A DNA stretch of 64,000 bases, from positions 1 through 64,000 of the forward strand of contig NW_024427628.1 of the NCBI RefSeq assembly GCF_017562075.2. Reading direction: 5' to 3'. The translations under genes were made by a program, and so were the position numbers. The DNA comes from Anopheles merus (lineage: Eukaryota; Arthropoda; Insecta; Diptera; Culicidae). The notes below the pieces were generated by a model. It worked only from the letters and a program-made list of their open reading frames with translations. It was not told the DNA's origin and ran no database searches. Of the stretch, positions 33,850 to 45,634 are shown in pieces (positions within the stretch are counted from its first letter, which is position 1; each line of letters begins with the position of its first letter).

Positions 33850-35200
33850 CAGCGATCGACAAACTTTTGAGGCAATGGGCCAACTTTAGTAAATGATCGA
33901 GTGCCGCGGGCCAGGTGAATGCGGTTTTTTATTATTGCGCTTAAATTATTACATTTTAATGTTTTAGAAACATTTTAGATATTATTGCTGTTTTTCTGTG
34001 TTGTTCTGTTTCTGTTTATATCATCCAAGTATGGTTCAAAATAAATTTATCGAAAATTTATCGAAGTAAAAATAGACTCAGTAATTTTAAAAATGCTTTA
34101 TGGATAAGTAATACCATGTCAGATCAATTGATAACTGATTCCTTATGAAAAAGCACTTGGATAATTGTTGTACTTGTAAACAGCAACAGTGTGGAATCGT
34201 CGTTCTCATTAAAACAGCAGGGATTTTTAAATATTTTTCTTTGCTTTCAAATACAATCGAAAATATCCCCAAAATAATTTAAAGGGAAACCAACTGATTT
34301 GTGTCAAATTGAGAAAAACGAATAGAACAAAATAAAAAAAAATTGTCGCGTGAAAATGTATGGAGTTGTTTCACAATATTTAAAATTTTGTAGTGCATGT
34401 TTTGCGTTGGTGAAAGTCTAATGATCTCCCATCAAATGCAAGTCGCATGCAAAACTTTAAATTAATTTATTATAATCAGGCTTTAGTATATCACATCAAT
34501 ATAAAATTTCGTGTGCGATTTCCTTCATTCTGAAAGTCTTATTGTCGTGTTGAAACAATGTTAAAATTACATAATGGTTGCATTAACAAATTGACAAATT
34601 CATAGGTTTATCATGGGATTATCTTCATCCGCTCTAACAAAACGTTAATTGCACTTTGAATAGTAGTATCCCATGAGAAAACAGACAACCTCTATCAGTA
34701 CCCTCAACTTGACACCTCTATGAAGTCGAACTCTTACCATGATGACCAAAAAAGTGAACCAACCAACGTAGAAGCGTGCGCGATCAACGAATGACGCCTC
34801 GTAGCGTCTTAAATGAACTGCGTACACAAGTCTGTCGTCGCATAAGAACGTGTCTGCGTTTTGGTCACCTACATCTTGGTACTATTAGGCAACAATCAAA
34901 GCATCGCAAGAGAGCCCAGGTTCATTTTTGAGGTTCCAAAAGAAGCTAAAAATGAAGACAGAAGTACAAGTGGCTACATTACTGAGTTATCTGGGCCGGG
35001 AGATCGATCCGTCATTCCAAAGTACTTTAATTAAAGTTGAAAGAGTACGATGGTATAAAATGTTATTCTAAAGATATTCAGTAATTTATTAACGAATAGT
35101 TTCTTCCCATCTTTCAAAATCAGTCAACACCTTTCGCGGGCCGGATTGAATATTGCGGCGGGCCGCATTTGGCCCGCGGGCCGGACTTTGCCGACCGCTG
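33850..35200. mobile_element. Non-autonomous hAT element
   Basis: The left end reads CAGCGATCGACAAACTTTTG. The right end, read inward, is CAGCGGTCGGCAAAGTCCGG. Flanks ATCTAGAT (33842-33849) and ATCTGGAT (35201-35208) form an 8-bp duplication with one mismatch. GGCCCGCGGGCC near the right end is typical of such hAT ends. No transposase frame remains in 1,351 bp. Confidence 0.88.
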
Positions 35201-35384
35201 ATCTGGATCTATTTCTAGTTAGTAGTATGTTGCGTTAAACTCTTTGAAGAAAATGCTCCTTTTCCATAAAAAAATATTTTTAGATTTTGGGTTTAGCGAA
35301 TATAACCGTTCAATCTATCCATGTCTCATCCAAAACATCCACTTTTCCTTGAATTCGTTTTTGGTAAAAGTAAGGCTCAGCCCT

Positions 35385-37102
35385 TTGCGGGAACTCGAGC
35401 AAACCAGAAAGGCGTACGGACCGACTCGAAAGTTTTACAAAGCGATGGCAGGTCACCGAAACAACGTTGTACCTAAGGTAACCTGCTGTCGCAACAAAGA
35501 TGGAGATCTGGTCAGTAACCAGCGGTCCACCAGGGGGTCCTCTCGCGGTGGGCTCAGTACTTTGATGAATTACTCAACGACCAGTTAAACGAACAGCTAG
35601 AAGCGCCACTAGCAGATAGTGTCATGCTACCGCCACCTAGAGGAAACACAAAAGGCTATCCGTCGGCTGAAAAATAACAAGGCACCCGGAACCGACGGAA
35701 TTGCACTTGAACAATGGAGGTGCACGACTAGAACTAGACGAGATTCATCAAATTGTTACTGAGGTGTGGGATAGCGAATCGATGCCTTGTGATTGCAATC
35801 TCGGCATCATCTACCCCATATACAAGAAGGGAGATAGGTTGGACTGCAACAACTGCAGGAGTATTACGGTGTTGAATACCGCCTATAAAATATTGTCCCT
35901 GATCCTTCAGGATCGTCTTGTCCCACACGTCGAAGAGATAGTCGGAAACTATCAAAGAGGATTCCGTGTCTGAAACACATACCATCTCTTGATTGACTTC
36001 AAACCCGCATATGATAACATAGCCAGGGTAAAACTGTATGACGCTATGCGCTCTTTTGGAATCTCGGGCAAACTGATAAGGCTAATTAGAATGACTATGA
36101 CCAACGTCACTTGCCAGGTGAGGGAGAATGTAAAACTCTCAGGACCTTTGCTACCACCAAAGGTCTGCGCCAGGGGGGCGGGCTTACCTGTCTCCTATTC
36201 AACCTGGCGCTACAGAGGGCCATCCCGTGATTCGAGGGTGGAGACTACGGGGACCATCTTATATAAGTCAACCCAGATACTGGCATACGCTGATGATATA
36301 GGCATCATTGGTCTGCGGCTCTGCCATGTAGCAGAAGCCTACCAAGGGATCGAGCAGGCGGCACAAAACCTCGGATTGCAGATAAACGAGGCAAAGACCA
36401 AACTGATGGTGGCAACATCAGCGGGCCTACCAATAAATAATCACAATCTACGTAGGCGAGACTTACAGATAGGTTAACGCACTTTTGAAGTCGTCCTACA
36501 ATTAACCTATTTTGGGTCAAAGGTCAGCAACGACAATAGCATGGAAACTGAGTTGCGCGCAAGGATACTGGCTGCCAACCGGTCATTCTGCAGCCTGAAA
36601 AATCAGTTCACCTCAAAGAACCTGTCGCGACGGACGACCTATATAGTACCGGTACTCACATACGCCTCTGAGGCATGAACACTGTCCAAATCTGACGAAA
36701 CCCTTTTAGCCGCGTTCGAGAGGAAGAGAGGATGCTCAGAAGGATACTTGGCCCCGTTTGTGTGGGAGGACAATGGAAGAGCCGCTATAATGACGAGCTA
36801 TACGAGATGTACGGCGACCTCACTGTCGTGCAGCGTATCAAGCTCGCCAGGCTCCGGTGGGCTGGCCAAGTTGTATGCATGGAAACGGACGACCAAGCCC
36901 GTAAAGTCTTTTTAGGCCGTCCACAAGGACAGAGGAGACGTAGCAGGCCCAATTCGAGGTGATAAGATGTCTTGGAGGCGTCCGCCATTAAGGCCGAGAT
37001 AACGGACTGGCAGACAAAGGCGCGAGAACGCGAGCGGTTTCGGACATTCCTGAGGCAGGCCAAGACCGCAAAGTGGTTGTAGCGCCGGATAAGTAAGTAA
37101 GT
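35385..37102 (+). mobile_element. RTE-clade LINE, 5'-truncated insertion
   Basis: The plus strand encodes TRKFYKAMAGHRNNVVPKVT, CRNKDGDLVSNQ, CNLGIIYPIYKKGDRLDCNN, LNTAYKILSLILQDRL, ILAYADDIGIIG and RRILGPVCVGGQWKSRYNDE, then LARLRWAGQVVCMETDD. These are classic RTE-type RT and C-terminal motifs. The copy ends in an AAGT tetranucleotide tail. AAGGCTCAGCCCT and AAGGTTCAGCCCT (35372-35384, 37103-37115) form a 13-bp duplication with one mismatch. The endonuclease is missing and several frames are broken. Confidence 0.9.
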
Positions 37103-37794
37103 AAGGTTCAGCCCTCTACGTTACGCTAGCGTAACGCGTAACGCCTGTTTATCGCAAACCCAAGCAGCATTTTTGAGCGCCTGTTTTAATCGCCGTGGAT
37201 GAGCCATACTTTACCTATTATTTTTTGTAGCATCATTAACAATATTTTTCTTGAAAGTCCATAACTTTTGTGAAGTTAATGGATGATTTTTGCTTTTAAT
37301 TCCAATTTTTATTGCATATGCCTTGTGGTTACTAAATGAGACACTGTGCAGTGGCCAGTTCGGTTTTTAAATTACTAGATATATAAATTTGGTCTATATG
37401 GGACGCGAAAAATACGTAAACTCCACATTATTTTTTAAAAGGTTTTATATATCATATAGTTGCCGATGATGTACAGCGTTTGTAAGTGCAGCACTATTAT
37501 TTGGAACCCCTGTTGCGTCTTTTTCGTTAATTACACTATTGAAATCCCCTGCTCATGCGGCACTCGCAGATGATATGCTAGGGTATGCCTAAAGAAGTGT
37601 TCTTTACTCTGTCTGTTTTGCGATCCAGAAGGCGCGTATACATTTACAATTTTAAGGTTGTTATTAATGCATACTGAGATAATCCTCCCGTCTACGCTCT
37701 TCTCTATATGTGAGTGCAAAGGCAGCACTAAACTTGCTGTAGAGAGATTGTACAGTAAACTTGAAATGCCATGGGAGGGGGGGGGGGGGGTGCA

Positions 37795-37945
37795 AATGAT
37801 TCGCCAGCCTTGAGGCCGCAACGGCCATCCTTCCGGGGCCCTTGTCGCTAGTACTCTGTCCATACGGCATACTATAGAATGGCGATCTACGGGGCACCAG
37901 GCGACCGCCTAGTCCGCCTACCGTTAGATCCGCCACTGTACATAC
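37795..37945 (-). repeat. CAGTGGCGGATC-end repeat, copy 2
   Basis: On the minus strand this starts CAGTGGCGGATCTAACGG and continues GGCGGTCGCC and GACAAGGGCCCCGGAAGG, ending near a C-run (complement of 37777-37790). It matches parts of 23640-23795 and 39868-40012. The CAGTGGCG end recalls hAT elements but no second end is visible. Confidence 0.65.
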
Positions 37946-38087
37946 AACATTTGTTTCTAATTTTTTTTATAGTCGAATAAAGACAGTCCAATTTAGTATT
38001 ACTTGATAAATTGTTAAAGTTTATCGATATAATACGAAGGCTTATGCAAATATTATTCATAATATTTTTCCATTCCACGTTAAACAC

Positions 38088-38297
38088 GTAGGGCCGGTCT
38101 GGTGGTACAGTCGTCAACTCGTACGACGTAACAACATGCCCGTCAAGGGTTCAAGTCCCGAATAGGCCGTTCCCCCATACGTAGGACTGACTATCCTGGT
38201 ATGGTAACAATAAGTCACTGAAAGCCAAGCTCACTTCACTAGTGGGTACAGGCAGGCCTTGACCGACTGCAGATTTTGTGCCAAAGAAGAAGAAGAA
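38088..38297 (+). mobile_element. tRNA-derived SINE, copy 3
   Basis: Box A TGGTACAGTCG and box B GGTTCAAGTCC are present, with a GAA tail. GTTAAACAC flanks it at 38079-38087 and 38298-38306. Confidence 0.92.
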
Positions 38298-38374
38298 GTT
38301 AAACACTTCCGTTATAATTCTATCGGTTACTCTCTTCTCAGAGCGTCTTGTTGATCGAAACCGCGATCGTAATG

Positions 38375-38495
38375 CATGTGGAGACCCGCTGCGCAAATTC
38401 GAGCAGTTTCCTGCGCAGGAAATGTACCAAAGCCTGCGCTGGCCAGCGCAGATTTTGGCTGGTTTCCCGCGCGGGACTTCAGCGATTCCGTTCAC
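38375..38495. repeat. GC-rich repeat, inverted partner of 17690-17815
   Basis: It carries the same palindromic core, CTGCGCTGGCCAGCGCAG, and a CGCGCGGGACTTCAGCGATT flank in reverse orientation. Confidence 0.7.
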
Positions 38496-38708
38496 TCTAT
38501 CATGTCGCGATCCCCCACCCCGCCCGGCGCTTTGGATGAGGATGCAACAAAGCTGAACCAGCCGTTCTACCGATACGGTAGCCGTAATCGATCATGCGGG
38601 GAGGGGTGTGGTCTGGTGGGGGGGGGGAGTGCGTGCTTGCGTCCGCGCTTTCGTGGGTGCGTGCTTGCGTTCGCGCTTTCGCGGGTGCGTGCCCGCGTGC
38701 ACGCGTAC

Positions 38709-38719
38709 GTGCATGTGTG

Positions 38720-38803
<84 letters not shown>

Positions 38804-38818
38804 TGTGTGTGTGTGTGT

Positions 38819-38859
<41 letters not shown>

Positions 38860-38907
38860 TGGGTGTGTGTGTGGTGTGTGTGTGTGTGTGTGTGTTGTTG
38901 GTGTGTG

Positions 38908-38968
<61 letters not shown>
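38709..38968. repeat. GT microsatellite
   Basis: Long TG dinucleotide run with interspersed GGTGTG and GTTGTTGG. Overlapping long open frames are artefacts. Confidence 0.95.
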
Positions 38969-38971
<3 letters not shown>

Positions 38972-39489
38972 CTTGTGGGAACCCCTAAACTGTTTGATTC
39001 TGATGCGTACATTTTCATCCGCTGCAGCTACGAAGTCCATGCATTTTCGATTTCGCTACCTGAGAGACAACACAACTATCGGATTGGCACCATGATCTTT
39101 GCGATCGGTTCTGCTGTTGGGGGTGTTAAAAAGAAACACGATCGAAGCAAACGTGCTTGTGATATGTAGCACATTTCTTTCCAATTAAGCTAGCGGACGC
39201 AAGTGGAAACAAAACTTGAATTGAATTCATACAAAAGAGGATTCTGGATTTGTTTTTAACGGTGCGCGTATGGTGCTGCACCTGTCCGTCCAGAATCTGG
39301 TGGCTTGTTGGTTTGTAGTCGTTATCATGATGCCGATTGCCGGCAATGCCTTGGAATGAGTTCGGCTCGGTAGGTTCATGTTTTGGACGATTGCATTCCG
39401 TTGATTTGTCGCGCCACCGCGGCAGACCCGGCAACAACAAAGTCAAGACAAACTCGTCCCTTGGTGTGGAATGTTATGCTAAGTTCTTC

Positions 39490-39518
39490 TTCTTCTTATT
39501 TTTATTATTATTATATTA

Positions 39519-39581
<63 letters not shown>

Positions 39582-39595
39582 TTATTATTATCATT
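39490..39595. repeat. ATT trinucleotide microsatellite
   Basis: About 30 ATT/AAT units, placed at the tail of the SINE-like unit (39600-39745, minus strand). Confidence 0.95.
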
Positions 39596-40013
39596 AGAAC
39601 TAATATTATTGTCATTATGGCCTACGCGATCATACCGGCCTTTTCAGGACTTGAGTACAACGTAGCCGGATAGTCAGCTCTTGCTACGGCGGACGGTTCA
39701 TGACCGGTTAGAACCCACGACGGGCATGCAGATGTGAGGAATGAGGTGCCGTGGGATCGCTCCTATCCACCGGGCAACTTGCATACTGCCACACTGTCTC
39801 CTGCCCGATGCATACGTTGCAGGCAGGGGGAAGGATGCACTCTACAATAGAAAAAAAAAGACCGGCCTGAACCAGCGGCGGATCTACCGGTAGGCGGAAT
39901 AGGCGGTCGCCGAAGATCTCTAGTATGTAGTATGGCGTATGTTTACAAGTGGACAGAGTATTAGCGACAAGGGCCCGCGGGAAGGTGGCCGTTGGGGCCC
40001 CGTGGCTGGAGAA

Positions 40014-40424
40014 TCATAGCAAATTTAAATTGCACGTTATTTCGTAGTGTATGTTCTGTCCACAATATCGAAATGTGGGTTTCTGACCTCTGGGTGTAGC
40101 CATGGTTGTTTCTCCTCGTATTTCTAAGCACGATGGGATTGATGTTGCTGCTACTATTCTGACAAATCGGTACCCATTCGGGAGACCGGCAAACGGACTT
40201 TCTTGATTCCAATATCCTTCAAAAATGTGGATCACTTCCCCGTATCTTTGAAAGTGAAACTTTATTTCTTCATCCGCAATGCGGGGAGAGAGGTCGTGCA
40301 GTTTAACCAACATAGAGCCATCATCCATAGTGATGGAAATAAATACTTCAGTGCCTTGACACTGCAGGGCATGCTTGCCGTCGTGCTCTTCCACAATCTT
40401 CAGAGCTAAGTTCTGGTCGTTCAC
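40014..40424 (-). pseudogene. LINE ORF1 (nucleic-acid-binding protein) fragment
   Basis: The minus strand encodes VKLHDLSPRIADEEIKFHFQ, RYGEVIHIFEGYW, GLPNGYRFVRIVAATSIPSC and GQKPTFRYCGQNIHYEITC. This RRM-like fold with IRG and a final CxxCxxxxHxxxxC-like knuckle is typical of ORF1 proteins of insect non-LTR elements. The first knuckle cysteine is replaced (RYCGQN). The frame is open for 136 codons but has no partner ORF2 next to it. Confidence 0.6.
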
Positions 40425-40778
40425 GTCAAAAAAAGGCGCATGTAGACGTTGTGCTTAGGTGAATTCGTGTCACTTGTTCGTGTGCTAGGCACAGTTTGGT
40501 TGTGAGGAAGTCCATTACTATAAAAGGAAGTAATCTCACAACTTGAATCTCTTGAAGAAAGTTGATCTCACAGCGAACTTCGAGAAGTCCACTCTAAGCG
40601 AGGCTCCTCCTCAAGATCTATTAAGGAGAACAGGTCGATGCAAAGCCCGTTGCTAGGTTGCCATTTTCAGCTCGCTTTTGACAATTTCATGAAAAAGTGT
40701 TTAAAAACAAACGGCTAATAGTTAGTGCTCACTTTACATATGGATAACTTGAAAGAACTCATTGAATAGGGTAACTGT
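40425..40778. other. No gene recognised
   Basis: Possibly the 5' end of the LINE whose ORF1 lies to the left. No motifs seen. Confidence 0.4.
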
Positions 40779-41662
40779 ACCAGTTTTCGGCAGTGTACCT
40801 ATTTTCGGCAGGGTTGCTAAAAACGTGAAATTCTGCTCAAACGCGGTAGAAATTTTCACAAAACACTATTTTGTAGTGAAAGTGTACTTATTTGTTATTC
40901 ACAAACGAAGTTTCACACCATTTCATTGCGTATTTTTCAAAACATCAAATAAATTGTGCTTTTTTTCGGCAGATTTGCTGTCAGCCAATAGTTCGGCAGG
41001 TTGTGTGATTAAAAGAACCAGAACAGTAAAACAATGAAAACAGTGGTGTATAATAAAGATTTTATGCTTATTTAATTTATTCTATCTTGTTCAGAATTTT
41101 AAAATCACGATAAATAAGTTATTTTTCTCTTTAAATGCTGCCGAAAATAGGTACACAGTAAATGTTCATTTTCGACAGCTCAATGTTGTGGGCTGTTGCC
41201 GAAACTCGAAACAATAACACACCTGGAATTTGGCTGAATATTCCTTTTAAACTTGATCAGAACACTACAATGCGTATGTCGACACATAATATGACCTTTC
41301 TTGTACCAAATATCAACAATTTTACGACAAACAATGCCCTAATTTAAGATAAAAATAAATATTTGTAAGCCACTTCGCACCGTACGCTGTAACCATCAAA
41401 CTGTCAATTTTCTTCAATGGCTGCTCTGTTTAAACGTCGCATCAAAATGACTGTCAAAACGGGCGAAAATAAGCAAGATTAAATTAATAATTAAAGAGCT
41501 TTTTAACACCAATCTTAGGAAAGTAAGAGTGTTAAATTGCTTTAAACATTTTTTTGTACATATTTACTTAGATAAAACATTTTCTGACCCGTATTCGCGC
41601 TGCCGAAAATAGGAACACAGCCTGCCGAAAATAGGAACAAACTGCCGAAAACAGGAGCAAAA
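40779..41662. mobile_element. DNA element with repeated CCTATTTTCGGCAG subterminal motif
   Basis: The left end has two copies of the motif (CAGTTTTCGGCAG, CCTATTTTCGGCAG). The right end has three inverted copies (41600-41655). Additional inverted copies lie near 41140. Inverted subterminal arrays of this kind mark transposase-binding regions in several DNA transposon families. No transposase is present. Exact ends and target duplication are unresolved. Confidence 0.65.
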
Positions 41663-43130
41663 TCAATGTTTGCATTTTCACGAATATTTATGAAAAAGGG
41701 CTTTGAACCGGCAAATAAAAAAAAGTGTAACATACTATGATAGTTTATCTTCTAGAATAACATCACTTTCATGAAAAATAATAAAAAAATGTTTATGTGT
41801 GAGCAATTTATGTGCAATAATCACACAGTTTCAATACAAGCAAAGCTAAATAATAGCTTATTGAATGTGTAAAACTATCCTACTGCTAAAAGAAAAACGC
41901 TTTACTAAAGTATACTGCTATACAGTGCATTTTATATTGAAAGGTCGAGACATTTTGTTCTTTTCGTTTTTAAGTAAAATTGATCATGTACCTTTTTTTA
42001 TTCTTCTAATTAATGATTTAACTTAAAAATGTTTTGCAACACACACTACACATATTGAATTAATATTTCTCAATAGAACCAGCTAGCATCGAATCATCGG
42101 TCTACAACAAATACATAGAGTGTTAAGTTGCTTCCGTAGGGTTGACATTATACTCTACGGTGCACTAACGGAGTCGCAGTCGTCAACTCGTACGACCTAA
42201 CAACATGCCCGTCATGGGTTCAAGTCCCGAATAGACCGTGCCCCCATACGTAGGACTGACTATCCTGCTATGGTAACAATAAGTCACTGAAAGCCAAGCT
42301 CACTTCACTAGTGGGTACAGGCAGGCCTTGACCGACAGCGGTTGTTGTGCCAAAGAAGAAGAAGCACTAACGGAGTTTCGAATTGTCCGGTAGTGCACTT
42401 TAATTGGCTATAAGAATAGAGCTATTCCACGGGTCGATAAACGGTGTTTAATAAATTATTACGGAAGGCTAAACGTGTCGTACACCTTAAGTTTTTAGTA
42501 GCACAAAGAAAATCACAGGTAAACATTCAAGTGAGTTTATTGGATACGCAACGAAACAGCTTAGCACCAAGCACATAGTAATCATTGATTACCACAATCC
42601 AGTCAAAATAACGCAACAATACTTATAACATCCATATGGCAAAAGAGAAGCAATTCATTGATTGCATTTACCGCTAGCGCTGTTTTGTCTCTTTAAATTT
42701 TGACAAATAGCTTCTCACTTCATCACAAATTTCTATCCTTTTCTGGCTTCAAAGCGCTGGTATTGTACCGTTATCTCTGTGATTGAGAGAATATGGCTTG
42801 CGCTGTTATCCATCACATAGACAGAATGTGTATGTGTATCCATACAGAAACCAGCAAAAGAAAAGAGAACGACGTTCCATACCGGAACGCTGAGAGAAAC
42901 AGGTTCAGATTTCACCTATTGCCTTTGGACGTACCAAATCAGCCCATCTTATGAAAGAAAGCAGATGATCGAGCGTTCCAGACCGGATCGTAAAGGACGC
43001 TGAGAGAAATAGGTTCAAAATGATCCTGGATGCTTTGTTTGCAGCAAATCGACTCATCAAATCTCACTCACGTCTCATACGTCATGGAGTGCAAACGTCC
43101 TTCCGATTTCGTCCACAGTATTATCGTCGT
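41663..43130. other. No gene recognised (apart from the SINE at 42175)
   Basis: AT-rich. A segment with ACGCTGAGAGAAA is present twice (near 42887 and 42999) in a diverged direct repeat. Confidence 0.5.
42175..42363 (+). mobile_element. tRNA-derived SINE, copy 4, 5'-truncated
   Basis: It starts inside box A (CAGTCGTCAACTCG). Box B GGTTCAAGTCC and a GAA tail are present. GCACTAACGGAGT flanks it at 42162-42174 and 42364-42376, a perfect 13-bp duplication. Confidence 0.93.
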
Positions 43131-43340
43131 GAAGCCGGTCTCATGGTACAGTCGTCAACTCGTACGACTTAACAATATGCCCGTCATGGGTTCAAGCCCC
43201 AACTAGACCGTGCCGCCATACGCAGGACTGACTATCCTGCTTTGGGGGGTAATCTAAAAGTCATTGAAAGCAAACCCCACACAAGTGGTACAGGCAGGCC
43301 TTGACCGACAACGGTTGTTGACCCAACAAGAAGAAGAAGA
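43131..43340 (+). mobile_element. tRNA-derived SINE, copy 5
   Basis: Full box A and box B, body as in copy 2, and a GAA tail. No clear target duplication. It lies directly before the LINE at 43345. Confidence 0.9.
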
Positions 43341-43390
43341 ATCTGGAGCCAATCTGGACCCAAAGAAGATCAACAAGGATCTTGAAACCC

Positions 43391-44960
43391 TAGTAACGGT
43401 ACTACCATAAGCGTTTTTCATCCTGGGCGACTTTAACGCCCATGGATCAGATTGGGGTTGCACGCATAACGATAATCGTGCACCAATCATTAGGGATATC
43501 TGCGACACATACAGTTTGACGATTTTAAACTCTGACGAAGCTACTAGGGTGCCCTCACCTATGGCACGACCTAGCGCAATAGACATATCTCTTTGTTCGT
43601 CGTCATTAAGGCTGGATTCTATGTGGAAGGTAATCCAAGGCCCGCTTGGCAGCGACCATCTGCCAATAAAGATCTCGATTACCAAGAGGAGTCGTACAGT
43701 CAATCAAGCCCCCGTTCATTGGGACTTAACGAGGAACATCGACTGGACGAAATAAGGCGACCAAATGATCGCTTTGCTAAATCGTGTAAAACCCAGTTTC
43801 TCCGTAAATAAGGATTATACAAATCTCGTTATGGCGATAAACGAGTGCGCCCTCGGTGCCCAAACGAGGCCGACCCACCCCACCCCTTCCTTGCAAGGAT
43901 TTTAAAAAAACCACCCACTCCTTGGTGGGACACGGATTGTTAAGCGGCATTCTCGGCGAAGCGGAAGGCTTTTGCCAGGTATAAAGACACCGGTTCCATG
44001 GATCTATACATCCATTATAGAGGATTGGAGCGTAGGTGCAAAAACTTGCTTAAAGCAAAAAAAGATCATACTGGCCGAGGTATGTCAAAAACCTCAAGCC
44101 TTCCACTTCGCTAACGGAGATTTAGAGCATGGCGAAAAGGATGCGCAGCAGCAAAGCAACAAACCAGAGCGAAAGGGTTTCTGGAGCATGGCTAGAGCCA
44201 TTTGCACAAAAAGTCTGCCCTGATTTCGCTCAAGCACCACCATTTCAACAGAATGCTCATGGGAGTGATCCGCAAATGGATTCACCGTTCACAATGGTTG
44301 AGCTATCGCTTGCTCTGTACTCCAGCGATAATTCGTCTCCAGGACTGGATTTGATTCGGAACAAATTGTTCCATAATCTGCCAGATTTGGCGAGGAAACG
44401 GCTGTTGAGATTATTCAACATTATGTTGGAGCATAACACCGTCCCGTTGGAGTGGAGAGAAGTGAACCCCTTTTGAAAGTCACCTTTTTTGAAATCTGGT
44501 AAACCGGCATCAGAATACAACTCATATCGACCGATAGCAATGTTATCTTGTCTGCGAAAACTATTTGAGAAAATGATTCTTTTTAGACTGGACAATTGGC
44601 TTGAATCCAAAGGCTTCTTGTCAAGTACCCAATTTGGCTTTCGCAAAGGCAAGGTATCAACGATTGCTTGGCGCTGCTTATGTCCGAAATCGAGATGGCT
44701 CATTCTCGTAAAGAAATGATGGCATCTGTATATCTTGACATCAAGGGGGCTTTCGACTCAGTATCAGTCAATGTTCTGTGTCAAAAGTTAGAATCTGCGG
44801 GCTTAATCCCAAGACTGAATAACGCATTATTCAACCTCCTTTCGGAAAAGGCAATGAATTTCGACAATGGCTACAAGGAAACTTGGAGAGTCAGCTTTTA
44901 TGGACTACCACAAGGGTGCTATTTGAGCCCCTTGTTGTACAATTTTTATGTCAACGATAT
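43391..44960 (+). pseudogene. LINE endonuclease and N-terminal reverse transcriptase
   Basis: FILGDFNAHGSDWGCTHN and GSDHLPIKISI mark the end of an APE endonuclease. The RT then gives DNSSPGLDLIRNKLFHNLPD, YRPIAMLSCLRKLFEKMILF, STQFGFRKGKVSTIAW, VYLDIKGAFDSVSVNVL and FYGLPQGCYLSPLLYNFYVN. The reading stops at NDI, where the transposon begins at 44962. Frame changes occur near 43790, 44130, 44480 and 44670. Confidence 0.85.
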
Positions 44961-45028
44961 ACAGTGTCGGATAAATCAATAGGACCACTTATCAATTTAT
45001 TATTCACTTATCATATTTCATGACTTAA

Positions 45029-45634
45029 GTGTCGATTATCTGATTCAAACGGAAATGTGTCAAACAAAATCGCGCTACACGAACTGAAACGAAATCGGTA
45101 TTATACAAGCTTATTAGAGACTTCTTTCGTTGACTCGAGACATTGCTATCAAATTGATCTGAAATTGATTTGTTTGTCAAAACAAACTGCAACGCGTAAC
45201 GCAGGAAGTATCGTACCAATTTATAATTATTTCTACGGGTGGCATATTATTGTTCTTTAAATGTGTTTGGCAATGTCATAAAAAGTAGCGCTTGTGGTAT
45301 GATTTTCTAATTTCTGTGTATTTTGTTATTCCTACCCTTTTTCCAGTGAATAATTACATAAAATCCCTTTTGAATGTAATTACATGCAATTCGTGTAGTT
45401 TAAATATATGTATTTAGTAGTTAAACCGTAAAACAAAACGCTTTCCGTAGCTTTAACCTGACGGAAAGCTGTTGGACAAAAAACGGCCTCCGTTTGAGTC
45501 AGGTAATGCAAATGACCTTCGTTCAGTTCGATGTATCAAACCAGAGACAAATCGAGTGCCCTAACCCGAATCATAATAGAAAATGAGCATTTTTGATACT
45601 TTTTCTCAAGCAGTTGAGTCACATAATCGGCACT
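45029..45634. mobile_element. TTAA-flanked MITE inside the Tc1 left inverted repeat
   Basis: GTGTCGATTATCTGATTCAA on the left matches, inverted, TTGAGTCACATAATCGGCAC on the right. TTAA lies on both sides (45025-45028, 45635-45638). Comparing with the intact right inverted repeat shows that removing this segment with one TTAA restores continuity. TTAA duplication is the mark of piggyBac-type mobilisation. No transposase. Confidence 0.88.

Larger units (their letters stand above)
31851..38080 (-). mobile_element. L1/Tx1-like LINE, split by several insertions
   Basis: Minus-strand endonuclease pieces lie at 38060-37520 (RIISINFNNLSSNTKLDCL, LKIVNVYAPSGSQN). A linker lies at 35350-35210 (FKEKWMFW reading) and 33830-33554. 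RT is at 33518-32739. Inserted between them are a repeat at 37795-37945, an RTE copy at 35385-37102 and a hAT at 33850-35200. The style of the RT (FRPITLLNIDIKILKRIM) resembles L1/Tx1 and allied clades. This is tentative. Confidence 0.65.
38575..40012 (-). repeat. Compound repeat, right copy (inverted partner 23640-24935)
   Basis: Reverse-complement order of the left copy: GGTAGCCGTAATCGATCATG, GC-rich units, a GT tract (38709-38968), the 500-bp block (38970-39480), ATT repeat, SINE-like unit (39600-39745) and the CCAGCGGCGGATCTA block (39868-40012). The two copies are clearly homologous but differ in microsatellite length and many point changes. Confidence 0.85.

Noticed and set aside
38376..39169. 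Frames up to 239 codons over the GT tract
   Set aside because: Same artefact as for the CA tract; flanks belong to the inverted compound repeat.
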